A stretch of 64,000 nt of DNA from Trinickia terrae (GCF_005144415.1 NZ_SWJE01000005.1:167828-231827), one strand, 5' to 3'; shown: positions 18,745 through 27,406, counted from the first letter of the stretch. Program-made: numbers and translations. Notes: generated by a model not told the origin, from the letters alone.

Positions 18745-19095
18745 ATGAAAAGAACCCTTCTCCTTGCCATCGTCGTACCGTCGATAGCCTTTGCATCAAC
18801 GATCTCCGACTTCACGTCACAGGTGCGTTGGATGTCTCGCACCGGCCAGCTACTGTACGGCGGTCCATGTCATGCGACGTTCGGAACGACGGGTGTTGCG
18901 CCAACCAAGCCATTGGCCTACACGCTTTCGTGTCCGGGCTATACCGAAGCTCGAATATACATCTGGACCCAGACTGATCTCGCGACGGTCGGCGATCTAC
19001 CGGCGCGGGTGACACAGAAGCAGCGACGGTCGATCTCTCTGCTGACCGCAGAAGGTGAAACGCTCACCTTCACCATCGATCCGAACGCGGAGTGA
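18745..19095 (+). CDS. Unknown small secreted protein
   Basis: 116 aa. The first 18 residues (MKRTLLLAIVVPSIAFAS) are a clear signal peptide. The mature part has two cysteines (GPCHATF, LSCPGY) that may form a disulfide, and no family I recognise. ATG 18745 is chosen over upstream in-frame starts because it begins the signal peptide. It begins 35 bases after the restriction gene and may be co-transcribed, but a periplasmic protein has no obvious part in restriction. Confidence 0.65.
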   Translation: MKRTLLLAIVVPSIAFASTISDFTSQVRWMSRTGQLLYGGPCHATFGTTGVAPTKPLAYTLSCPGYTEARIYIWTQTDLATVGDLPARVTQKQRRSISLLTAEGETLTFTIDPNAE

Positions 19096-19201
19096 CGACC
19101 CGAGAAGAGACATGTGGCGCAAGTGAACAAGCCCAACGCTGGTCGATTCTCATGCCTTTGATTCCGTTAGAATTGACCATCCCTTCGGACGCAAGGTCGA
19201 G

Positions 19202-20110
19202 ATGCAACTGCTAAAAGACATCGTAACGTTGTTGAGCGACAAGGACGGTTCGCTGACGGATGCACTTCTGAAGACCAAGGTGCTGATGCACCGTATCGGG
19301 CACAAGGAGCTTGCCGGATGGGTGAATGACGAACTGAACGGCTATGCAGACGGCACACCGGTGCCCGCTTACCGTGTCATTCCCGTTCGTTTGGCTGGCA
19401 ACCTGCGCAACATAGCGTGGTACTACCAAGATCAAACGTTGCCGACAGGACATCTGTCTGACAAGGAACGGAAGTATCTGACGCAGAACGAGCTACGCGA
19501 ATCAATACGTGTGCTGGAAGAATACGCATCGAATCCGACCGGCCACTTGATTCATCGACTTGCGCCGGAATTCTACGGGAAGTTATCGGAAGCCTTGGAC
19601 GGCGTCTGGGTTGAAAGTGCATGGACCCAGATGGCATCAACTCAGGTAATGAACGTGCTTATCGAAGTCCGCTCCCGATTACTGGACTTCGCACTCAATC
19701 TACAAGGCGAATTGGGTGACGTGGCGGAAGACAATATGAAGGAAGCAGCGAAAGGCATTGATGCGGCTGGGATGTTCGCATCAGCGGTGTTTGGCGACAA
19801 TGCGACGGTTGTGATCGGGAGCAGCAACGAAACCACGATTACGAACACCGTCACGAAGGGCGACTTCACTGCGCTGGCGAAAGCGTTCAAGGCAACGGGC
19901 GTCAGCGAGACTGACGTAGACGAACTGAAAGCCGCCGTGGACGATGATGACCCAAAGGCCGTAGCCGAGACGAAGCAATTCGGACCAAGGGTGAAGGCTT
20001 GGATGGGAAGAATGTCCGCGAAGGCAATCGACGGCGCGTGGAGTATCGGGATCGGCGCTGCTGGAAACTTATTGGCCGTTGCGCTTGGCAGCTATTACGG
20101 CATCAAGTGA
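19202..20110 (+). CDS. AbiTii-domain protein (abortive-infection family)
   Basis: 302 aa. The N-terminal 200 residues match the AbiTii domain: LLKDIVTLLSD, SLTDALLKTKVLMHRIGHKEL, WVNDELNGY and PAYRVIPV. A middle segment with TVVIGSSNETTITNTVTKGDF resembles bacterial GIN-type sensor strands, and the C-terminal 30 residues form a hydrophobic glycine-rich helix that may insert in membrane. AbiTii proteins are found in phage-defence loci; mechanism is not known to me. Start ATG 19202 follows AAGGTCGAG. Surrounded by uncharacterised genes with no obvious antitoxin. Confidence 0.75.
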   Translation: MQLLKDIVTLLSDKDGSLTDALLKTKVLMHRIGHKELAGWVNDELNGYADGTPVPAYRVIPVRLAGNLRNIAWYYQDQTLPTGHLSDKERKYLTQNELRESIRVLEEYASNPTGHLIHRLAPEFYGKLSEALDGVWVESAWTQMASTQVMNVLIEVRSRLLDFALNLQGELGDVAEDNMKEAAKGIDAAGMFASAVFGDNATVVIGSSNETTITNTVTKGDFTALAKAFKATGVSETDVDELKAAVDDDDPKAVAETKQFGPRVKAWMGRMSAKAIDGAWSIGIGAAGNLLAVALGSYYGIK

Positions 20111-20191
20111 CGGTCGCCAAGCATGTCATGACGACAGCGCCGCGATCAGTCGGAACCGGGCATTGCACTTATTTCTAATCATCAGGATGCA

Positions 20192-20851
20192 GTGTACGAG
20201 ATGAAGCCCAAAGAAAAATCCACGCTTTTCGATAATCTCAGTTGTAGCTTCCCGCCTACCCCCCTGTATCGGACGGATATTGAGCAAATAATTCAAATCG
20301 GCACAAGTCGGGAACTAAAAGTCAACATCTCGGACAGCACCGCCGAATTCGATGATCTCGACGATGTGCAGGAAAATCGTGGAAATCGAGTGAAAGAGCT
20401 AGCCGTTTCATTCTCAGGAAAGACGGCCTTTTCGTCGATCAGCCTGAAAATAGGAAGCGGCGGCATCACATTACGCAGTTCAAAGGATGATGCGCTTGTG
20501 CTGGCGTGGCACGACATTAAATCTGCCATCGAGCGGCGTGTGCCGTTTCATGCACGATTCATGAAGCCCACACTTTGGCTTGCCATTGTTTTCTGCATTG
20601 CTGTATTTGGAACTAAGTTCAACATTCTGCCAAGCAACGAATTTGCTCGCATCGGTACACTCATCGTGCCTACATGGCTATGGGCTATGTCTTTGTATTA
20701 CGTCAAGAGTAGCGGTGGCGTGTATCTCCAAAAGGAGCACGAAGTGCTTAGTCTCTGGGATCGATATGGAGAAAAAATCGTAAATCTGATCGCGGGGGCC
20801 ATAATCGGGGCCATCGTTACAGCAGTTAGCCAGAAATTTTTGGGGAAATGA
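20192..20851 (+). CDS. Unknown membrane protein
   Basis: About 219 aa. Residues 1-125 are soluble; then two hydrophobic segments (LWLAIVFCIAVFGTKF, IGTLIVPTWLWAMSLYYV) and a C-terminal glycine-rich helix (LIAGAIIGAIVTAVS). Start is either GTG 20192, with AGGA four bases before, or ATG 20201. No family recognised. AT-richer codon use marks it as acquired. Its place between an AbiTii gene and an HNH-like gene makes a defence role possible; the soluble domain plus membrane effector layout is common in abortive systems, but this is inference. Confidence 0.6.
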   Translation: MYEMKPKEKSTLFDNLSCSFPPTPLYRTDIEQIIQIGTSRELKVNISDSTAEFDDLDDVQENRGNRVKELAVSFSGKTAFSSISLKIGSGGITLRSSKDDALVLAWHDIKSAIERRVPFHARFMKPTLWLAIVFCIAVFGTKFNILPSNEFARIGTLIVPTWLWAMSLYYVKSSGGVYLQKEHEVLSLWDRYGEKIVNLIAGAIIGAIVTAVSQKFLGK

Positions 20852-20881
20852 TGTCAAAGGCGTGCTACCGTCCATTGTGTC

Positions 20882-21760
20882 ATGGCTGACTATTCAAAGA
20901 ATCTCGCAGAACGGTTTTCGAACCGTGGTCCGAAGTTAGGTTACTGTGCGATTTGCCGAACGCACGGCCCGCTTACGGCAGATCACGTGCCGCCAAAGAA
21001 CTGCGGCAACATCAACGACTCGATATTCACCGATGTCTACGGTCCAAGTCCTGAAAGGCCGCGCAAGCCGGTTATGTCTCAGGGCGGGTCACATTTCAGG
21101 ACGATCTGTGGGTATTGCAACAACACGGTACTTGGGACCGAGTACGATCCTGCACTGCGCGATGTAGTTCATCAGATCGAGACGTACTTCAAGCTGGCGT
21201 CAAGCAGCCGTCTGTCGTTGCCACGAACGCGATTGTTCGATTACCAGCCGAACAGGTTTCTACGTGCCGTGGCCGGACATCTGTTGGCCGCAAATGGTGT
21301 CCCCGACGTTGTATCAAATGATCGAGTTGCGCCACTGGACGTTGCGTTGCGGGAGTACGTGCTGGACCCGGCGCGATGTCTTCCCGAAGAGTTGTGCGTC
21401 TACTACTGGTTCTATCCGCACCGACGCCGTGTCGTCATGAAGCATTCGGCGATGGGGTTCTTTGGTGGCAATGGCGCGACCAACTACGGACACGTCTTCA
21501 AGTTCTTCCCGTTCGGGTTCTGGTTCGTATGGAATGAAGACGGTGGCCGAAGTCGGCAGTTCGCCTTGCGACAAATGAACGACTCATCTCCGTTCATCTC
21601 AGCTACATCTCGTATGGCACTGGACCTTTGGCCGCTACAGTCGCTGAATTTCCCAGAAGCGCCGTCGAACGACGGCATGTGGCTTGTGGCCGATCAGTAT
21701 GTTTCTCAGGCAGACGACCGCGAGAAGCAAGGCAAAGTAAGAACCGCAGAATACCCCTGA
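20882..21760 (+). CDS. HNH-endonuclease-like protein
   Basis: 292 aa. Residues 22-45 carry CAIC then ADHVPPK, and CGYCNN follows near 76, giving the two zinc-knuckle Cys pairs and catalytic His of an HNH/treble-clef nuclease; the final H of the motif is not obvious. The remaining 200 residues (aromatic-rich, HVFKFFPFGFWFVW) are unrecognised. The ATG at 20882 is 30 bases after the membrane-protein stop. Nuclease activity is inferred from the Cys/His pattern only. Confidence 0.62.
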   Translation: MADYSKNLAERFSNRGPKLGYCAICRTHGPLTADHVPPKNCGNINDSIFTDVYGPSPERPRKPVMSQGGSHFRTICGYCNNTVLGTEYDPALRDVVHQIETYFKLASSSRLSLPRTRLFDYQPNRFLRAVAGHLLAANGVPDVVSNDRVAPLDVALREYVLDPARCLPEELCVYYWFYPHRRRVVMKHSAMGFFGGNGATNYGHVFKFFPFGFWFVWNEDGGRSRQFALRQMNDSSPFISATSRMALDLWPLQSLNFPEAPSNDGMWLVADQYVSQADDREKQGKVRTAEYP

Positions 21761-22102
21761 CGGGGCCGAAATGGCCGGGATTCGTGATTGCAGACGGCAA
21801 CCTTGGCCGGAGACTCGGGGCGGTGGTGCGGTCGTCGCCGTACAAATCGTGTGAATCTGCCTAAAAATTGAGCAATTTGTAAGCAAATGCTTACTAAGGT
21901 CGTTCTGTTACAATTTATTTGTAGAGTATTTACTCTATTTTCAGGGGTTTCTGTAAGTCATTGTATCGAAACGATTTCTTGGCTTTTTTCTGTGAATTTT
22001 TGAGCAGAAAGTACGCTTTTCGGCTCCAAAACCCCCGCTTTTCGGCTCCAAACCACCGCTTTCACAAACCTTACGTGACTAAATATTAAGGGTTTTAAAG
22101 AT
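21761..22102. other. AT-rich gene-free stretch with small palindromes
   Basis: After the HNH gene the composition shifts sharply to AT. It holds the inverted repeats GTAAGC/GCTTAC (21879-21894) and TAGAGTA/TACTCTA (21922-21937), and a short tandem duplication of CGCTTTTCGGCTCCAAA (near 22013-22052). No gene with a ribosome site is visible. It leads directly into the 100-bp repeats. Confidence 0.5.
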
Positions 22103-22476
22103 GTGAACGAACTAGTTGAACTGACAAGTAGGAACAAGAAGAAAAACAAGTCAGTAAAGAACTTGTGTTCTGAGCGAAGCGAAGTGCCCGAAGGGCAGAA
22201 ATGAAGAAGCAACTAGTTGAAGTGATAAGTAGGGAACAAGAAGAAAAAAAGTCGATAAAGAACTTGTGTTCTGAGCGAAGCGAAGTGCCCGAAGGGCAGA
22301 AATGAAGAAACAACTAGTTGAATGACATGTAGGAACAAGAAGAAAAACAACTCGGCAAAGAACTTGTGTTCTGAGCGAAGCGAAGTGCCCGAAGGGCAGA
22401 AATGAAGAAACAACTAGTTGAATGACATGTAGGAACAAGAAGAAAAACAACTCGGCAAAGAACTTGTGTTCTGAGT
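22103..22476. repeat. 100-bp tandem repeat, about 3.7 copies
   Basis: Anchors CTAGTTGAA recur at 22112, 22213, 22314 and 22414, giving periods of 101, 101 and 100 bases. Each full unit contains AACAAGAAGAAAAA, GAACTTGTGTTCTGAG, GCGAAGCGAAG and the hairpin TGCCC-GAA-GGGCA. The last copy diverges after TTCTGAG at about 22475. Copies 3 and 4 are nearly identical, the first two more diverged, which suggests recent duplication at the right. Minus-strand reading frames through it are repeat artefacts. Confidence 0.9.
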
Positions 22477-22522
22477 GAAATCCAGAAGCGCCACAAGTCA
22501 CATCATCAATTGGTAACTGATC

Positions 22523-22551
22523 TGCGCTTCGCGCATCTCGCTTCGCGAGAT
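22523..22551. repeat. Two adjacent triloop hairpins
   Basis: TGCGC-TTC-GCGCA (22523-22535) directly followed by ATCTCGC-TTC-GCGAGAT (22535-22551). They share the three-base loop style (TTC, complement of GAA) with the hairpin inside each 100-bp repeat. Confidence 0.7.
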
Positions 22552-22660
22552 CGCCATAGGTGTTGAATTGGACATGTGATAAGTCCCAGTTATTGAACAT
22601 CATCTGGACTTGTTGCCTTCAATTCACCCCTAATCCGTCATTCATTGCCAGTTCATCGTC

Positions 22661-23374
22661 TGTCACTGGCAATCACCCGCCATTGGTAATCACCTGTCAC
22701 TGGCAATCACCAGTCACTGGCAATCACCTGTCACTGGTAATCACCTGTCACTGGTAATCACCTGTCACTGGTAATCACCTGTCACTGGTAATCACCTGTC
22801 ACTGGTAATCACCTGTCACTGGTAATCACCTGCCATTGGTAATCACCTGTCACTGGCAGTCACGTGTCACTGGCAATCACCAGCCATTGGCAATCACCTG
22901 CCATTGGTAATCACCTGTCACTGGCAATCACCCGCCATTGGTAATCACCCGCCATTGGCAATCACCTGTCATTGGCAGTCACGTGTCACTGGCAATCACC
23001 CGCCATTGGTAATCACCTGTCACCGGTAATCACCCGTCAGCGGCAATCCCCCGCCATTGGTAATCACCTGTCACTGGTAATCACCCGCCATTGGCAATCA
23101 CCCGTCACTGGCAGTCACGTGTCACTGGCAATCACCTGCCATTGGTAATCACCTGTCACTGGCGGTCACGTGTCACTGGCAGTCACGTGTCACTGGCAGT
23201 CACGTGTCACTGGCAGTCACGTGTCACTGCCAGTCACGTGTCACTGGTAATCACCCGCCATTGGCAATCACCTGTCATTGGCAGCCACGTGTCACTGGCA
23301 ATCACCTGCCATTGGTAATCACCTGTCACTGGTAATCACCCGTCAGCGGCAATCACGTGTCACTGGCAATTACC
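22661..23374. repeat. 17-bp minisatellite array, 42 contiguous units
   Basis: Uninterrupted head-to-tail units of consensus TGTCACTGGTAATCACC. Variation is confined to a few positions: 1-2 (TG, CG, AG), 3-6 (TCAC or CCAT), 10-12 (TAA, CAA, CAG) and the last base (C or G). Units 5-10 are six identical copies; units 31-33 are three identical copies of TGTCACTGGCAGTCACG. A degenerate forty-third unit starts at 23375. There are no spacers, so it is not CRISPR. A reading frame on the + strand exists only because 17 x 3 gives a repeating frame. Confidence 0.95.
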
Positions 23375-23544
23375 CGCCATTGCGTCATTATCTGTCACGT
23401 TCCAACGTCGATCAAATTTGATTCAAAAACGGGTGCGCCGATTGAAAACCGGCTTCGCGCTGGTTCGATAGATGACCGGACGGAATCCGCACGTCTACCG
23501 GTACTGATGTATCGAAACCTATCCTGTGGCTTCCGGCTGCGTTC
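23375..23544. other. Spacer between 17-bp array and zinc-ribbon gene
   Basis: Begins with a decayed repeat unit and then unique sequence without a gene or clear signal. Confidence 0.4.
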
Positions 23545-24498
23545 TCATTCGGTCTCTACGTCGTCTGGTGGACCGACCGATTCCCATTCGCACGCGCGAC
23601 ATACCGTTACATACGGTGGGTCCGGTTCAAGCTCGGGTGCATAGAAGCTGGCGAGTTGATAGGATGAACAACGGGGACACCGGTCGGGTCGCGCAGATTC
23701 TTTTCTCACGACGGCAGCAGAGAACACTTCAAGCACATGATGCGTCGCGTCCATCGCCAGTTCCGCATCGATGGCGACCGCGTTGGACGTGTGCGTAAGC
23801 CAGTTCACCAAGCCCCATGCCGAACCTGACATCTGCTTCAGATACGCACGTATGTCTTTCGAGTGCTTACCCGGTGCCGACCAGTCCGCGATCAGTTCCG
23901 CCCATTCCGTGAAGTTCCCGCGCTTTGGAAGCGTGGCACCGTCCGGCAGTTCGACGTACTCGGGCGCACTAGCGACAAACGTCAACAGACACTCGCGGCA
24001 CTTCATTCCGACCGCCTGAAAGTCTTCTGCTTCTGACGCATTGTCAATTGCCGATGCCGCTTGTTCCCATCGCCGCCATGCTGCGGCGAATCGATCCTGA
24101 TTGGGCGTTCCGGCCTTGCGGGCATCACGCGATGCCACGCGGGACATCAGGCCGATGTGGAAGGACAGCAGGTAGTCAAGGCCCGGAAATTGTGCTTGGG
24201 AGTATAGGTTTGTCGGGTTGGTGACGACCCACCATCTCCCGTCTGTGGCGTGGACATCCCAGACCGCGTACTTCCGCCCGAACACGACTTCGGTCTTCAT
24301 CTTTTCCAAATGACGCACCGTGATCCTGTCGTCATCATCGCGACCTTTGTTCGCTTGCCATTCGAAGTAGTCAATGATCTCCTTTTCTTCGCGTTCCGAC
24401 CGCCCTAATACTGTTTCACGCAATTTGTCGATCTTCGGATCGGTCGGCAATGTGCACTCGTCCCCAGATTGTGGTTGTTCTTCCTTCGCGCTAGTCAT
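23545..24498 (-). CDS. Unknown protein with C-terminal zinc ribbon
   Basis: 317 aa. The N-terminal region is acidic and polar; the middle is helical (FHIGLMSRVASRDARKA, AAWRRWEQAASAID, KCRECLLTFV). The C-terminus has CPRC and CRAC about 25 residues apart, a zinc-ribbon layout. I do not recognise the family; the middle helical domain resembles, in style, helical proteins of restriction loci such as the DUF4145 gene at the left of this island. ATG 24498 is a clean start. It is transcribed toward the 17-bp array. Confidence 0.65.
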   Translation of the reverse strand: MTSAKEEQPQSGDECTLPTDPKIDKLRETVLGRSEREEKEIIDYFEWQANKGRDDDDRITVRHLEKMKTEVVFGRKYAVWDVHATDGRWWVVTNPTNLYSQAQFPGLDYLLSFHIGLMSRVASRDARKAGTPNQDRFAAAWRRWEQAASAIDNASEAEDFQAVGMKCRECLLTFVASAPEYVELPDGATLPKRGNFTEWAELIADWSAPGKHSKDIRAYLKQMSGSAWGLVNWLTHTSNAVAIDAELAMDATHHVLEVFSAAVVRKESARPDRCPRCSSYQLASFYAPELEPDPPYVTVCRACEWESVGPPDDVETE

Positions 24499-24681
24499 GG
24501 CGGTCTCCGTTCCTTGATGCGTGTTGTCTGAAGATTAGCTGATTCGGTCGGGCATGCGCTGGTTCCAGACGGGTATGCCTTAGCAGAACCGTTTCAAAAC
24601 TGGTTCTCTAAATGGCTTGACGGAACCCATATCGAACTGATAATATGCGAACCATCCTAATAAGACCAGTCGGGGTGATTC

Positions 24682-25380
24682 ATGTTTGTTCGTGCCTACC
24701 TTCGCGCTTCGACTAAAGGACAAGATGCCAGTCGCGCCAAGAATGACCTGATCGAGTTTGCGCGGGAGCGTGGGCTTCAGATCGCCGCGTTCTATGTTGA
24801 GAACGAATCAGGCGCATCACTTCAGCGCCCGGAACTGTTCCGGCTGCTGTCCGACTGTCACGAAGGGGACGTTTGCCTGATCGAACAAGTGGATCGTCTC
24901 TCGCGCCTGAACGCTGATGATTGGTCCAAGCTGAAGACCGAACTTCAGTCGCGTCGGGTTCGGGTTGTCGCGCTGGACCTGCCTACATCGTGGATGATGA
25001 CCACTGCAACGGATGACATCACCGGGCGCATGATGGATGCCCTGAATTCGATGATGTTGGACATGCTGGCTGCAATCGCCCGCAAGGACTACGAAGACCG
25101 GCGTCGCCGACAGCAGCAAGGGATCGAGAAGTTGAAGGAAGTGGGCGGCTATCCCGGTCGCAAGCCTGACGACCAGCGAAACGCGGGGATCATGCAGATG
25201 CTACGTCGGGGCGATAGCTGGAACACGATCATCGCGGCAACCAAGTGTTCCCGGTCTACGCTTTCGCGGCTCTCGCGTCAGATCAAGGAAGAGTCGAACG
25301 ATTTGACGGGCATGGGACCCGATGGCGTACCGTGCGCACTGATCGACTGGTCGGATCGTCGCAAGTCGCGCGGCGCATGA
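24682..25380 (+). CDS. Serine recombinase (resolvase/invertase family)
   Basis: 232 aa. Catalytic domain with YLRAST (nucleophile Ser near residue 10), ENESGASLQRPEL, and QVDRLSRL, followed by a long helix and a C-terminal helix-turn-helix (NAGIMQMLRRGDSWNTIIAATKCSRSTLSRL). Small resolvases and DNA invertases have this layout. Start ATG 24682. No pair of inverted crossover sites was recognised nearby, so whether it resolves, inverts or is a relic is unknown. Confidence 0.9.
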   Translation: MFVRAYLRASTKGQDASRAKNDLIEFARERGLQIAAFYVENESGASLQRPELFRLLSDCHEGDVCLIEQVDRLSRLNADDWSKLKTELQSRRVRVVALDLPTSWMMTTATDDITGRMMDALNSMMLDMLAAIARKDYEDRRRRQQQGIEKLKEVGGYPGRKPDDQRNAGIMQMLRRGDSWNTIIAATKCSRSTLSRLSRQIKEESNDLTGMGPDGVPCALIDWSDRRKSRGA

Positions 25381-25442
25381 ACATTAGCCATAAGGCCAGT
25401 ATGCGGGTGCGGGAACCGGCAATCGAGCAATCGACGGCTATC

Positions 25443-25685
25443 TCATAACCCGGCTTCGGCTATCAACTCGGCCAGCGTTATGTCGAGTGCGTTCGCCAGT
25501 CTTTTGAGCGTCAACGTGGCGGCATTGTTGGTGCCGCGTTCAACACGACCGACATAGCTTCGATCAACGTCAGCGAGCAACGCCAACTGCTCTTGCGATA
25601 GTTCTTTGGCTTCGCGGTGGCGGCGAATCGCTTCACCGAGCGCGATTAAGGATGGGTCTTTGCTTTGACGGGTGCTAATTGGCAT
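25443..25685 (-). CDS. XRE-family helix-turn-helix regulator
   Basis: 80 aa, almost entirely a Cro/CI-type HTH: LGEAIRRHREAKELSQEQLALLADVDRSYVGRVERG, then a short helical tail. Such single-domain regulators often control restriction genes (C-proteins) or mobile-element functions. It faces the LprI-like gene's promoter region; the two starts are 86 bases apart and divergent, so it may regulate that gene and itself. Confidence 0.87.
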   Translation of the reverse strand: MPISTRQSKDPSLIALGEAIRRHREAKELSQEQLALLADVDRSYVGRVERGTNNAATLTLKRLANALDITLAELIAEAGL

Positions 25686-25771
25686 CCCGTCATCGTGTGG
25701 GGTAACATCGCCCAGTTCGACGGACCATGGTCCCCTTTGCGGCGGGACCGGAAAATTACGGGGGATTCACA

Positions 25772-26803
25772 ATGAAAAAATGCCTTTTCTGCGCAGAAGA
25801 GATTCAGGACTCCGCGATCCGATGCAAGCACTGCGGTGGCGACATTGCCGCCGCCGTAGCAAACGCTAAGGAAGCAAAATTCGAGAAGTCGTACAGCAAC
25901 GGGTTTGGGAAGTTCTGGGCCGTAGTTGGTGCCGCAATCTTTGGCTTGCTTGCTTTCGGCGCGTACACGGAAGGGCTGTACATGGACATAGCGATCTGCG
26001 TTGGATTCGGACTCGTCTTCCTGTTCTTGGCCCCAAAGGCATGGCACGTAGGGTTTCTCGCTCGGAATGCGGGGCAGCCCGACATCATCATTGCCAGCAG
26101 TGCGGGTGAGTTGGCGAAGCAACGCTTTTTCTATGAGTACGGTGCGCGGGTCTTCTTGACTGGTGCGCTGTTCATTGTTCTTCTGACCGGCCTTTACTTC
26201 CTTGTGCCGCTTGATCGCATCGTCTTCGGACCGGGGACTCAGGTCGCTGCGTCGTCGGAAGCGAAGTCGTCATCGGGGAGTGGTGCAGCAGACGCACAAG
26301 CGGTCGCCAGCGCCACGACGGGCACTGAAGCGCAAGCGGTCGCCGATGGTCAGTCGGCAGGTAGTGATGACGCGACTTCGGCGGCCCCGGTACAGGCGTC
26401 ATCAGACAATGCAACGCAAACAGCGCAGCAACCGATGGAACTAGGGAAGGCAGTCAACGCATCGCTCGCATCGTCGGCACCGACAGCCAGTGCAGTACCG
26501 CAGTTGGCATCGACGACGACCCCGAAGCAGGATGCAAATGGCGCGACGGATGTTCATGCCAGCTTTGACTGCGCGAAGGCGTCTTCGCCCATCGAACATC
26601 TGATCTGCTCGACGCCGCAAACCGCTGATGCGGACCTACGCCTTGCTTCGGCGTACTCAGCCGCCCGCACCAAGTCGAGTGACCCGGCTGCCCTGAAGGC
26701 GGATCAGCGGAACTGGATGAAGGGCGAGCGTGATGCCTGTTCCGATGCGGCGTGTCTGCTGAGTGTGACCGAAGCCCGGATTCAGAAGCTTGCGGCCATG
26801 TAG
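25772..26803 (+). CDS. Zinc-ribbon membrane protein with LprI-like C-terminal domain
   Basis: 343 aa. N-terminal zinc ribbon (CLFCAEEI and CKHCGGDI), three hydrophobic segments between about residues 45 and 160, a 110-residue Ala/Ser/Gln/Thr-rich linker, and a C-terminal LprI-like (DUF1311) domain with FDCAKASSPIEHLICS, LRLASAYSAA and CSDAACL, whose four cysteines match the lysozyme-inhibitor fold. The LprI part should be periplasmic. ATG 25772 follows GGGGGA; an upstream in-frame ATG lacks one. The combination of a cytoplasmic zinc ribbon and periplasmic LprI domain is unusual. A terminator follows. Confidence 0.75.
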   Translation: MKKCLFCAEEIQDSAIRCKHCGGDIAAAVANAKEAKFEKSYSNGFGKFWAVVGAAIFGLLAFGAYTEGLYMDIAICVGFGLVFLFLAPKAWHVGFLARNAGQPDIIIASSAGELAKQRFFYEYGARVFLTGALFIVLLTGLYFLVPLDRIVFGPGTQVAASSEAKSSSGSGAADAQAVASATTGTEAQAVADGQSAGSDDATSAAPVQASSDNATQTAQQPMELGKAVNASLASSAPTASAVPQLASTTTPKQDANGATDVHASFDCAKASSPIEHLICSTPQTADADLRLASAYSAARTKSSDPAALKADQRNWMKGERDACSDAACLLSVTEARIQKLAAM

Positions 26804-26837
26804 CTTGCGCGGTTAGCGACGTATGCAGAGAACCAGT

Positions 26838-26861
26838 AACCGCCGTTCATCGGCGGTTTTT
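26838..26861 (+). terminator. Rho-independent terminator
   Basis: AACCGCCG/CGGCGGTT with loop TTCAT and a T-rich tail, 35 bases after the LprI-like gene. Confidence 0.88.
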
Positions 26862-26914
26862 CTTGCGGGGTCACGGCTCAACAGCCGGGCCTTACTTCCT
26901 ATCGGGAGAGCCTA

Positions 26915-27406
26915 TTGACGAAAACCTTCACTGAATCCGCAGTTACCATCGAAACTCTTGACGCCCATCTCCGCGATAGCGGCGTGGTGCCCTACGACGT
27001 ACAGCCTGATGTCATCCGCTTGCGCACCGAGCAAGGCATCGCCTACCGTGTGTTCTTGATCCCGGACCGGAAATTCATCAGGTTCGCCACATACCTTCCC
27101 CTGAACCGGCAAGCGCCCGTCGAACAGAAACATGAACTGGCGCGGCGGCTGAACGAAGACGTGTTCCTGCCGGTCTTCACCATCGACTTCGACGGGGACC
27201 TTGCTGTCTCCTACGTCTTGCCCTTTGGTGGCGGCGGACTCATCGCTGGAAACTTCATGTCCATCGTGAACAGGTTCGCGTCGCTGCTGGAATTCGTGGT
27301 GGAAACGTACAACAGCGATGGCCTGATCGATTTCGGTGCGCCGACAACGGTGCCCGCCGTGGTTGACGCGGGATCAGCACCGACCAGCGGCGAACTGCTG
27401 CACTGA
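26915..27406 (+). CDS. YbjN-domain protein
   Basis: 163 aa. Contains the YbjN-like fold features: LDAHLRDSGV, FATYLPL, ELARRLNEDVFLPVFTID and AVSYVLPFGGG. YbjN proteins have a type III-chaperone-like fold and regulatory or chaperone roles in the cytoplasm. Start is a TTG at 26915 with GGGAGA 8 bases upstream. The last 20 residues are low complexity. No partner gene is evident. Confidence 0.7.
   Translation: MTKTFTESAVTIETLDAHLRDSGVVPYDVQPDVIRLRTEQGIAYRVFLIPDRKFIRFATYLPLNRQAPVEQKHELARRLNEDVFLPVFTIDFDGDLAVSYVLPFGGGGLIAGNFMSIVNRFASLLEFVVETYNSDGLIDFGAPTTVPAVVDAGSAPTSGELLH

Noticed and set aside
22151..22603. Minus-strand 150-codon reading frame through the 100-bp repeats
   Set aside because: Its repeats simply mirror the DNA repeat; there is no ribosome site or recognisable protein.
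23091..23318. Reading frame inside the 17-bp array
   Set aside because: Frame is an effect of the repeat period; composition is not protein-like and no ribosome site exists.
22661..23374. 17-bp repeats as a CRISPR array
   Set aside because: Units are contiguous, with no unique spacers, and no cas genes occur in the window.
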